Source: Darksidea phi
Taxonomy: Eukaryota; Ascomycota; Dothideomycetes; Pleosporales; Lentitheciaceae
Assembly (NCBI GenBank): GCA_030770425.1
Contig: JASJFT010000459.1
Coordinates: forward strand, 1-12,187
Length of the DNA stretch: 12,187 nt
Direction: 5' to 3'
Shown here: one piece after another, positions 1 to 8,550 of the stretch
Layout: the number at the start of each line of letters is the position of its first letter
Numbering within the stretch: position 1 is the first letter of the stretch
Program-made: the position numbers and the translations under genes
Notes under the pieces: generated by a model
What the model was told of the DNA's origin: nothing
What the model saw: only the letters and a program-made list of their open reading frames with translations
The model's database searches: none

Positions 1-69
1 AAGTATAGAAAAGAACTAGTATACTATAATAATTTCCGCTACGTTAATACTAAGTAACTACTATAAAAT

Positions 70-480
70 ACTAATAACTATTTCTTCTCTCCCCTCTCTC
101 TCTTTTTTTTATTATCTTTTAAATTTATATATATAAATCGAATAGCCTTTATTAATCTTACTTTATATTATTAACTTCTTCTTTACTTCGACTCTTTATT
201 ACTTTATTACTTTTACCTTTATCTCTTTAATCTTCTTTATATCTTAAAACTTATAAATAGTTTAAAGTACCTTTACTATATACTCTATACTCTTCTTCGT
301 CTAGAGATTCCTCTTTAGAAAATTTACTACTTTATCTTTCTATAGAACCCTAAGATTCTTAGTAAGCTAGCTTAGTCTTAATAGCTACTATCTAAGAAAG
401 TTCTTTTTATTATTCTTATCTATCTTAATATTTAATTTAGATTTATATAGTAGGAGTCTCTTTAAAAGGTCTATATAAAA
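70..480 (-). pseudogene. Lysine-rich coding relic, unidentified
   Basis: On the minus strand one frame (codons starting at 480, 477 and so on) has comparatively few stops down to about 70 and reads as a basic, Lys/Leu-rich protein tail with short runs such as DIKKIKEIKVKV and VEVKKK. The plus strand here is pyrimidine-rich, as expected for the template strand of a purine-rich coding sequence. The stops present are TAA/TAG, compatible with lost Gln or Trp codons. I do not recognise the family. The same frame is moderately open upstream (to about 1320), but it competes there with a plus-strand frame, so the extent is uncertain. It could also be chance openness in biased sequence. Confidence 0.3.
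81..110 (+). repeat. Pure pyrimidine tract
   Basis: Thirty consecutive C/T bases, with a CT dinucleotide run in the middle and a T8 run at the end. It is a low-complexity tract within the template strand of a lysine-rich relic. No function can be assigned. Confidence 0.8.
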
Positions 481-1860
481 TATAGTAGAAGTTTATATAT
501 AATAGAGATACTATACCTATATCTTATATACGATAATAGAGCTATAGAGCTATATATAGTACTATCGATCGTAAGTAATAAGATAATATTTCGAATATTA
601 AGGTACTAGATAAGAAATAATATATAATACTAAACTATAAAGTCTAGTTAGAAGACTAATAGTAGTAGTAAGAAGTTAGTATACTAATATTATCTATAGT
701 ATAAAAATTACCCGTAATAATACTAGTATTCTACTTATATCTATCTTTTATTCTTAGCTAGCTTCCTTATATCTATCTTTTATCCTTAGCTAGCTTCCTT
801 ATATCTATCTTTTATCTTTAGCTAGCTTCCTTACTATATATCTTTAGTCTTCTAGTAACGACGAGAGTAGTAGTACTAATATATCCTCTTTCCTAAACTT
901 ATTATTAATACCTACTAATTATATATCTTCGTTAATAATCGTTCGCCTAGTTCTTTAGTAGAAGGAACTAGAGTAGAATAATCTATTCGAGTATAGCGCT
1001 TTAAACCTTTTAAATATTATAATAGAGTATTCCTAGTACTATAAATAGGAGGTACTATTAATAAAACTTCTTAATTATAATAACTAGTAGTATAAAACTA
1101 ACTATATATTAGATATATTTAAGGGAACGAGTAGTAATAGAATTCTTATATAACTATTAGTAGTTATCTATATTATATTCCTATCCAAGGTCCTATATAA
1201 CGAGAATAGGTATTTTATCTAGAGATAGCTATATCGTCTATATAGACTAGAGGAAAAGCTTATATAGAGAGGATTATTATAGATAGAAGAATTAGCCTTC
1301 TTAATATACTATAAAGGGAGTAAATACCTAATATAAAAGATAAAGCTAGTATCTATAGTAGATATAATACGAATAATAGTATAGAAGCGAAGAATAATAG
1401 GGATACCTAGTTAAGAAGATTATTAGTAAGTAAAGAACTAAGAAGTAGCCTAGTATAGTTTACCTTATTATTATTATTAATAAGAGGTTCGGTATTATCG
1501 ACGTATTTAACTATCTATATATATTATTAGTAAATTAGAAGCTATTATTATTATATAGTTACTATCTATACTATTATATAAGATATTAAAATATTAAAAT
1601 ATAATAAGATAATTAGAATTATAAAAAATATAGCTAGCCTAGAAGCTAACGTAATATTATATTAAGTAGTAGTCTAAGCTCCTAGAGGAGGAATCTATCT
1701 TAATATATATTAAGTAGATACTAAGTTAATAAATCTATACTATTTATAGTATATTTAATAGATATATAAACTAACCTATAATAGACTAGTCTCGAAGTAG
1801 AACTTTAATAAACGTTAATAATATTATTAATATCTATAAAAAGAAGATAAAGGGTTTTTA
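430..1860 (+). pseudogene. Plus-strand coding relic, unidentified
   Basis: In the frame starting at positions 1, 4, 7 and so on, the stretch 1261-1680 has about 7 stops in 140 codons, clearly fewer than the minus-strand frames I translated over the same bases, and the plus strand is purine-rich there. The same frame is also rather open at 481-600 and from about 960 to 1260; the pyrimidine-rich, repeat-bearing part between 720 and 840 may be an intron, an insertion or unrelated sequence. The translation contains short charged runs such as RRISLLNIL and SLEANVILY but no motif I can tie to a family. Stops are TAA/TAG only, as expected after RIP. The 5' and 3' limits are guesses, and the minus strand is an alternative reading at 800-1320. 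Confidence 0.3.
735..830 (+). repeat. 32-bp tandem repeat, three copies
   Basis: Three adjacent, nearly identical 32-bp units begin at 735, 767 and 799. Each starts TTATATCTATCTTTTAT and ends TTAGCTAGCTTCC; the copies differ at one or two C/T positions, followed by a partial start (TTA) at 831. The period is not a multiple of three, so it is unlikely to be a protein repeat. The differences are C/T transitions, so they could be decay after duplication. Confidence 0.9.
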
Positions 1861-1879
1861 TTTTATATTTTCTTTTATA

Positions 1880-1920
1880 TAAGTAAGTCTCTAAACGAGC
1901 CTCTTTTTTAAGTAAGTCTC
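1880..1920 (+). repeat. Short direct repeat TAAGTAAGTCTC
   Basis: The 12-mer TAAGTAAGTCTC occurs at 1880-1891 and again at 1909-1920, 29 bp apart, in a pyrimidine-rich stretch between the left relics and the next repeat cluster. It may be a remnant of a duplicated segment. No function is inferred. Confidence 0.6.
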
Positions 1921-2025
1921 CTTCTTTTTAAAATAGATATAGACTAAGCCTAAGCTATAATATATCTTCTTCTCTACTCTATATTATTCCTATATAGTAG
2001 AGTATTATAGGACGAGTCGGGGAGA

Positions 2026-2162
2026 GGATTATTTAAAGTAGTAATAACTAATTAGGTTTACTATAGGGAGAAAGGGATCGTTTAAAGTAGTAATAACTAG
2101 TTAGATTTACTACTAAGAGGGATTATTTAAAGTAGTAATAATTAATTAAATTTACTACTAAA
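2026..2162 (+). repeat. 45-49-bp imperfect tandem repeat, three copies
   Basis: Three copies of a unit containing GGATTATTTAAAGTAGTAAT followed by a TTTACTA segment. The TTTAAAG anchor lies at 2032, 2081 and 2126, giving spacings of 49 and 45 bp. Copies differ by transitions (for example ATT/ATC, GGT/GAT/AAT) and a small indel in the first spacer. The array lies in a gene-free stretch. It could be a minisatellite or part of a decayed LTR or UTR of a retroelement; nothing in the sequence decides between these. Confidence 0.85.
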
Positions 2163-2264
2163 GCTTATCTAAGGGTTTACTATTCTACTTACCTATAGAA
2201 GTAATTATAGTAGTAGAGGTTTATATATTACTCTAGTAGATTTTTATAATAATAATATTACGTT

Positions 2265-2440
2265 TATATTATTTATTTTAATATAAATACTTCTATTTAG
2301 TAGATAGTATAATAATAAGGTAGTAAAGTTATACTTATATCGTTTATTTTAATATAAATACTCCTATTAAGTAGATAATATAGTAATCTAATAGGGTTAG
2401 AGTAGTATAATAGATTATACTTATATTATATACCTTATAT
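2265..2440 (+). repeat. 71-bp-offset duplicated segment
   Basis: The core TTTATTTTAATATAAATAC occurs at 2272 and again at 2343 (offset 71 bp), each followed by a related CCTATT/TCTATT-AGTAGATA stretch. A further partial copy of the neighbouring sequence TTATACTTATAT occurs at 2329 and 2415, leading into ATATAAATACTC. These are tandem, diverged copies of a roughly 70-86-bp unit. Together with the repeat cluster just upstream they fill the gene-free stretch of about 1860-2490, where I see no coding signal. Confidence 0.75.
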
Positions 2441-2498
2441 AAATACTCTATTATTTTTAAAATAACTTTAACTTACTCTTCTTCTTTTTTAATCTCTT

Positions 2499-2514
2499 TA
2501 CTCTCTCTCTCTCT
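2499..2514 (+). repeat. CT dinucleotide microsatellite
   Basis: Seven to eight CT units on the plus strand (AG on the coding strand) fall at the very end of the minus-strand hendecad relic, where they encode a short Glu-Arg run. Slippage here could have shifted the frame, so the C-terminus of that relic is uncertain by a few codons. Confidence 0.75.
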
Positions 2515-3765
2515 ATACTTCTTACTAGACGTTTTTTATTCTTATTAATATTTTTCTTTACTCTTCTTAGTATTCTTTAGCCCCTATTTCTATATCTCTT
2601 CTTTTTTCTCTATAGTTCTCTTTAGCTTTATATTAATATACTTTTCTTTACTTTTTTAACCCTCTTTAGCTTCGTATAGACGTTTCTTTAAGTTTCTAGA
2701 ATATCTAATATAATTAATTATATTTTATTCTTTAGTAGTTTCTTTATTATTATTAAAGGCGTCTCGGGTACTAGTAGAGATAAGCTACTAGAGTATTCTT
2801 CTTCTTATTAGTCTTCTACGTTCCGTAACGATTCTATATATATCTTCTTAATTTATTACTTTAGATTAACTTAGAACTTATAGTCTATTCGTCTAAGAGA
2901 TTATTATTAACGTTTAAACTAGTTTAAGATTTAAAACGATTCTAAAGATAAAATAAATATTATTATTATAAACTTTAATTAAGTTTATTAGAAATATATT
3001 TCTTATCTAGCTAAATTCGGCTATATTATATAAGTAGCCCTTCTTTTATACCTTTTTAGTAGTTCTATAAATTATTATTAATTCTTAATAGGTATTAACC
3101 TAGCCCTACTACGTTTTATAGTAACTATTTACGTAGTAAGAAAACTTACTATTATAATAATATATTATTTATATTAAATCCTAATCTTTATACGATCTTC
3201 TATTATTAGTATTAGTACTATAATACTATATATATATAGGGTAATATCTATATTCTTATCCTAGATATATATAGTTAGAATAAGAAAAGGTCTATATTAA
3301 AAATCTACTATTACTTTAATAACGAGTTCTATTAGCTATAGTAAGATTTTAAAGACCTTTAGGTAGTAGTTTAAAGTATTAATATTATTAATTAGTTATT
3401 TTAGACTTTATCCTAGTACGGTAAGTTAACTACTAGTTATAGCTAAGTATTTTTCTTTATAATTACTTTTACTCTAGTCTCTATATTCTCTAACTCGCTA
3501 ATATATTATAGTACTAATATTATAAGTCTTTTTACTACTACTAGAGTTATATTTTAAGATCTCTATTATAAGTAGAATATCTTTTATAGTCGTATTAAGG
3601 ATATTTTTAAATATCTTAAAGTTATTAATATATATATTACTATAAGTTTCTATATCTCTTTCTTAAATATCTTTACTAATACTTATATAGAACTCTCTTA
3701 ATATTCTTATTAAAAATTATACTATATTATTATACTATATTATAGAATCTATATACTTTAGTTAT

Positions 3766-3935
3766 TAATACTATAATTTTTACTTATATTTACCTTATCG
3801 ATATTATAACTTCTACTTATATTCGTCTTATTATTATTATAACTTATATTTATATTTATCTTATTAGTATTATAACTTATATTTATATTTATCTTATTAG
3901 TATTATAACTTTTACTTATATTTATCTTATTAGTA
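3766..3935 (-). repeat. 33-bp tandem repeat, five copies
   Basis: Equivalent positions recur at 3777, 3810, 3843, 3876 and 3909, an exact 33-bp period. On the minus strand each unit encodes an 11-residue repeat of the form DKYKYKL-Y-- in the frame of the surrounding relic, where dashes are TAA/TAG. Since 33 is a multiple of three and no indels interrupt the array, it was most likely selected as protein sequence before RIP. The central copies are almost identical; the outer ones have drifted. Confidence 0.9.
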
Positions 3936-4262
3936 TTAGTTCTTTACTTCTTTATCTTTAATTCTACTTTATTATTCTTATAATTCTTCTCTTCTTTCTT
4001 TATATAATCGCCTTAGGCGTTTATTTTCTTACTTCTTTTATTATTAGGACCCTCTATCGTCCCTACTCTATAAATATAGAGGGGTTCTACCTACTTAGTC
4101 TTTTTACTAGTTAGAATCTTAGTCTTTTTTACTTTATTCCTATTAAGTATATTCTATTCCCTTATCTTTTTATCTAAAGAAGTTCTTCTCTTTTCCTCTT
4201 TTTTCTCTTAACTTTTATTCTACTATATTATATTCTAGTTAAAGTACTCCCTCTAAGGGTTA

Positions 4263-4361
4263 GACTTATAATTTAAATATTTCTATTAAAGATTCGACTT
4301 ATAACTTAAATACTTCTATTAGAGATTCTACTTATAGTTTAAATACCTCTATTAATAGAAC
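4263..4361 (-). repeat. 33-bp tandem repeat, three copies
   Basis: Units start at 4263, 4296 and 4329 with a constant 33-bp spacing and the plus-strand form GACTTATAACTTAAATACTT. On the minus strand each encodes 11 residues, EVFKL-VESLI, in the same frame as the other 33-bp array about 330 bp further on. The unit sequences of the two arrays are unrelated, so a single protein appears to have carried two independently expanded hendecad blocks. Confidence 0.88.
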
Positions 4362-4562
4362 TAGTATCTATTTAAGTACTCTTCTTAATAGTAGTAGTTC
4401 TAACTATAGTACTATTCCGAATAGATTAAGCTAGACTAGTAGCTTATCTATTACTAATTTAGTTCTTATTAGTAATAGCTATTTTACTAAGTATAATCGT
4501 TTATATAGGGTTCGTTTTAATAAATAATTACCTCTATCTAATTCTAAGGATTTTCTAAGTAA

Positions 4563-4759
4563 TATCTAAGGTAATAGTAGTAAACTATATTATAATTATA
4601 TTAGAGTTTTTCTAACTTTACTTTAGCTTTATATTAACTTCTACTTTATTTATAATATTATATAAGATAGTTTATTTTTATATATATAGCTACCCTAGTA
4701 CTTTTACTAGAGAAGAGGCCTTTATAGATATTTAATAAGAATTATTATACTATATATTT
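4563..4759. other. Gap between chromovirus pol end and hendecad relic
   Basis: About 200 bp between the chromovirus pol stop and the start of the open hendecad frame. This is where the polypurine tract and 3' LTR of the minus-strand element would be expected. I see no clear purine tract, no inverted TG...CA ends (RIP would have destroyed these) and no second copy of this stretch elsewhere in the window. Confidence 0.4.
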
Positions 4760-6890
4760 TTATTTCTTTCTTACTAGTTTATTATTTTATAATATATTAT
4801 CTTAGTATTTCTTAAACTTTTAAAGTATCTCTATTTCTATAAAGTTTTTAATAAGATATTATATTAGTTATATCTACCTCTTCTATTATATTAAAACTTA
4901 CTACTTCTCTTTTCCCCTTATATTCTTTATACGTAGGATTTCTTCTACCTTCTACTTATCTAGTACTAGATCTTCTTCTATTAGAGTTAGCGCCGGGTCT
5001 AGTCTAGTATCTATTAGGAATTAGCTCGAAAGCGGGTCGTTAGCTATTCTTTCTAGTAGATCGATATAGATAGTTTTATATAGATTTTTTAGTAGATTTA
5101 ATATAACTATAAGAGGGGTTAGGACTATAAGTACTATATATTTTATTTATAACTAATCGAGTTTATAACTAGAGTAGTTCGTCTTAATATTCCTTATAAA
5201 GAACTAGACCTTATTACTAACCTAGAGCTTCTCTACTAGGTATCTACTTTAGTTTATTAATTCTTATTACTTTTACTACGCGAATATAATTATAATTTAG
5301 ATTAGTTTTATATTTCTTTTAAGATAGTTAAGAAAGTAGATCGTTCTCCTTTATAATATCTTTATTAATAGTTCTAGTATCTTATAATATTATAGTAGAT
5401 CTATATTATATCTATTAATAAAAAGGTTCGGACTAACTTCTATAATATTAAAGTTCCTATTATTTAGTATAAGTTAGTATACTAGTAGATATTTAAACTA
5501 GTTAGTTTATTTAAAGTAGATTATTATATATAGTACTATCTAAACTTTCTAGTTTATCTATTCTATCTCTTCGTTAATTTAGGGATAGTATACTATTAAT
5601 AGAAGTTATTTAATTTTTATAAATTTATAAAGTATTATTTAAAAGAAGTCTAGCTAGTCTAAACTCTAGTCTATAATAATTAATATAGGAAATCTATAAA
5701 ATCTTTATTATATATTATAGAATATTTTAATATAATATTTAGTCTTTATAAAGACTATTATTTCTAATTAGATATACTTAGATAGCTAATCTATAATTAC
5801 TAGAAGGTAGTATAAAACTATTTTATCGATAACTAGTAACTCTATTATAAAGTCTATAGAGATTTAAAACTAGAAATAATTTATAATTAGAAGGAGTTAA
5901 AGTAAATCTTATTATTTCTTTTAGGACGTATATATATTATAGTAGTAATAGTTTTAAATATATCTTATTATATCTACTAATATTCCGTTCTAGTAGTAGT
6001 TCTAATATATTAGTTAGAAAGTAGTATTTTTATCTAAATACTCTACTAGCCCCAATTTATAAAATCTCTAGATAACTATTATAGTTAAGAGTTTCTATAT
6101 TAGTAACTAAATTATACTATACTATATTAATATTCTATAAATATTTACTAAGTAGTTCTTAATCTATTATCTAGTTTCTATCTTTACGAGGAATATTTAG
6201 TTATCTTATTATACTACTAATAGCTAAATTATATATCTTAGATTTACTTAAATAGTTTTATTCTAAAGCTCTTATATATAGGTATTAATCTATATATAGT
6301 ATCTCTTAGATATTATTATATCTACTATTATACTAGCTAGAGTAGCTTAGACTAATCTTAAATATATTAGTACGACTTCTTATAGTTATAGATTTTTTAT
6401 ATTCTATTCCTAACGACTTAATATATTAGGCTATATTACTAGTTATTCTAGGTAGTATTAAAGATAATAGTTAAACTATAATAATATTTCTATCTATTAG
6501 TATTACTATTTACTAAGAGATTATATCTTTATAAAGTATTTTAGATTCTTATAATTTATAAAAATCTTAAAGGATTATTTAATATTCTATAATTCTAATA
6601 TTTAAACTACTAGATATTTATTATAGTATTAACTCGTAATTATTTATACCTATTATATATCGTATCTATAGTTACGGTATTCCCTTTACTAGATCTTATT
6701 ATATTAGATATATATAGCCCCCGTTCGTTCTAGTATTAGTTCTTTATAGTATAACTTATATTCTATCTTAATTCTAATATACCTATATTATAATAGTTTA
6801 TACTATTCTCTCTTTTAATCCTACTACTAGGGTAAAATACTTCTTTAATAGCCCGATCGACTACCTTAAACTCGGAAATACTAAGCTAGA
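4760..6890 (-). pseudogene. pol: Ty3/gypsy chromovirus pol relic: RNase H, integrase, chromodomain
   Basis: A single minus-strand frame runs from about 6890 down to a TAA at 4762-4760. In order it shows: the RNase H motif NYKNLKYF (6556-6533), followed by a line matching the family's FDYxIxYRPGK...ADALSR with RIP changes (PNILSR); an integrase zinc-binding region (about 6060-5930, LGLVEY...RYI...YYYN, with His/Cys turned to Tyr); the core start IDFIIEL with first catalytic Asp at 5854-5852; the VIID-LSKYI strand; the YYP-INEEIE-IN box (5590-5552), equivalent to YHPQTDGQTERVN; and SPNLFINRY. A C-terminal chromodomain follows, KVEEILRIKN at about 4951 through KFKKY near 4805. The chromodomain in known chromoviruses binds histone marks and directs insertion to heterochromatin. 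Protease and reverse transcriptase are absent: the frame is lost near 6900, next to the oppositely oriented element. The only retained CpA of the region (6053) lies in the zinc-binding part. Confidence 0.88.
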
Positions 6891-6950
6891 TCTAAGATCT
6901 ACGTTATATCTAGAATACTAAGAATATTAAAGAATACTATAGCTACTAAT
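4760..6950 (-). mobile_element. 5'-truncated Ty3/gypsy chromovirus, minus strand
   Basis: The pol domains identified here define a Metaviridae LTR retrotransposon of the chromovirus branch, inserted in minus orientation and fully RIP-mutated. Only the 3' half of pol remains. The 5' side (gag, protease, reverse transcriptase, 5' LTR) is replaced at about 6900-7020 by the start of the plus-strand element, so either that element or a deletion removed it. The 3' LTR was not recognised; if present it should lie below 4760. The hendecad-repeat relic on the same strand may or may not belong to it. Confidence 0.7.
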
Positions 6951-7025
6951 AATTAGTAATACTAGTAAGGCGAATAACTTATCGTCGTAATTAGTTAGGT
7001 TTTTATACTAGCCTTTCTTATTTAT
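6890..7025. other. Junction between head-to-head retroelements
   Basis: Here the minus-strand chromovirus pol frame becomes unreadable and the plus-strand gag frame is not yet clear. No LTR-length sequence fits between them, no target-site duplication is visible, and the RIP signature runs straight through. The breakpoint cannot be placed more exactly from sequence alone. Confidence 0.5.
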
Positions 7026-8550
7026 ATAGGAGGCGTAGTAAGTAACCCTACTATATTAATTATACTAGAAAACGAGGGATCTATCTTCTTAACCCGCTAT
7101 AGTATTAAAGCTATATTAAATACCTTAGATATAGGTATATAATACTATATTATCTCTCTTATTATAAATCTTAAAGAAGTATACTAAACTATTTAGTTAC
7201 TTTAGAATAAAGTTAACTTTTTACGTATCTAGATCTATACCCGTACCTCTTACTACTATCTTACTAATAATCTTAATAAATTTAATAGAGTAAATAAGTT
7301 TATAAATAAATACTAGACTAAGTATAAGAACTAAAAGTATAATATTTATAGTATTTATATTATAAACGAGGTAATCTTTAATATAAAATTTAAATATATC
7401 TAATATATCTTTAATCTTATATCTAGCGAAGTACTTAATATCTATTATAATCTATTTAATACTATATAGTTTAACCTAAATAACCCTACTAAATAGAAAT
7501 AGTAAAATACGACTAATCTATTTAAGACCCTTAATATCTACTATATTACCTCTAATAAATAGATCGAGGTAAGTAATAAGTTCGATAAACTCGTTATAGA
7601 TAGTCGGCTATTTTTTAACTTCTAGGTCGAGTTCTATAAATAGACTACTAAGGTAGAAAAGATTAATATAGAAAAAGTTTAAGCTCTTCGTACTAAAGTC
7701 TCTACTACGCTAGGTACTATAGCTATCTATCGAGAAAAGTAATTAGACTATATAGATTATAAAGAATAGGTAAACCTCTTCGTATAAATCTAGAATAGAA
7801 AATAAGATAAAGAATATATTAAGAGTATATATACTAGCTTCCGTCTAAATAATAATCGGCTAAATAATACCCCTTAATTAGCCTCTATACCTATATTTTT
7901 CTTCTTAATAATAGTCTTAATCTATACTAGCGACTTTATAATCCTAGATATAATATATACCCTATATATCTCTTATAAAGAATATAAGACTACTAATATC
8001 TACTTCTATTATAGTAAACCGGGCTATTATAAGAATATATACCTTAAAAAGAAGAAAAATAATAAGCGATTTAATAGAGTTTAAGATTAAGGGTAGACTA
8101 TATAATAAATATCTTAGGACTAATAAATAATATATACTTAACCTTAATACCCCTAATACTAGTAGGCCTAGAACTAATATACGTAATCCTAATATAACTA
8201 CCTCTAGTTCTAGTATAATAACTAAAATATTAATAACTAATTCTCCTACTAACGTCTATTTAATAATCCCTTCTTTAATCGTACTATAGATTAATCTTAA
8301 AAATATACTAGAACCGAAACTTTTATACCTAAGACTAAAGCCCCTTATACTAATATACTAGTTAGCTTAGTATTATCCTTTATAAGTATCTTTTATATTA
8401 ATAACTTAAAAAATATATAACCTCTAGTTATTATTATAATTAGAGATTAAGTAGAAAAGAATTATTAGATAAGTAACTATACTAGATTTAGACTATTTTA
8501 AGTAAAAAGATCTCCCTTTAACTTAAATCTATAAATAGTAAATCGTTATT
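7023..8550 (+). pseudogene. gag: Ty3/gypsy gag relic with CCHC zinc knuckle
   Basis: The frame at positions divisible by three stays readable from about 7023 to 8550 (about 510 codons), a plausible Gag length. A basic/acidic helical part around 7600-7810 (FYK-TTKVEKI...VQALRTKVSTTLGTI in shorter pieces) resembles the capsid C-terminal half of fungal gypsy Gags. The key evidence is at 8001-8042: YFYYSKPGYYKNIY, which is exactly the CX2CX4HX4C nucleic-acid-binding zinc knuckle with each Cys/His turned into Tyr. After it comes a Lys-rich patch and then, at 8080-8260, a stretch packed with TAA/TAG, best read as a Gln-rich tail whose CAA/CAG codons were all converted. Its 3' end overlaps the pol frame, which lies at -1. 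The N-terminus is uncertain, as no ATG can survive here. Confidence 0.8.

Larger units (their letters stand above)
2496..4560 (-). pseudogene. Unidentified coiled-coil-like protein relic with 11-residue repeats
   Basis: One minus-strand frame is the most open over most of this stretch. Between 3720 and 3120 it has about 13 stops in 200 codons, against 30 or more in each of the other two minus-strand frames. Reading toward lower coordinates it holds a leucine-rich part, three hendecads around EVFKL-VESLI (4361-4263), a Lys/Gln/Glu-rich linker, five hendecads around DKYK-KL-Y (3935-3766), a more globular middle (about 3700-2950), and a basic tail with runs such as KRVKKVKKS and RRVKKNINKNKKR. 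Both repeat arrays have a 33-bp period in the same frame, which supports real coding. Eleven-residue periodicity fits extended coiled coils. A candidate stop is TAA at 2498-2496, next to a CT microsatellite. It lies about 200 bp downstream of a chromovirus pol end on the same strand, so it may be an extra ORF of that element or an unrelated duplicated gene. I do not recognise the family, and the start is not determinable. Confidence 0.5.

Noticed and set aside
735..830. CRISPR-like array (32-bp repeats)
   Set aside because: Units are directly adjacent with no spacers, and the context is fungal.
4960..5040. An RPGA string in an alternative minus-strand frame, recalling the ARPGAL motif of DUF3435 tyrosine recombinases (Starship captains)
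   Set aside because: The overlapping frame carries a coherent integrase C-terminus leading into the chromodomain; the RPGA frame shows no other DUF3435 features around it.
4950..5700. Other minus-strand frames in this stretch that look partly open
   Set aside because: They are shadows of the integrase frame; openness in wrong frames is common in this composition.
6840..7250. A second plus-strand frame (starting at 6841) that is fairly open upstream of gag
   Set aside because: It has about 15 stops in 140 codons and no domain match, whereas the adjacent frame leads directly into the zinc knuckle; treated as a shadow.
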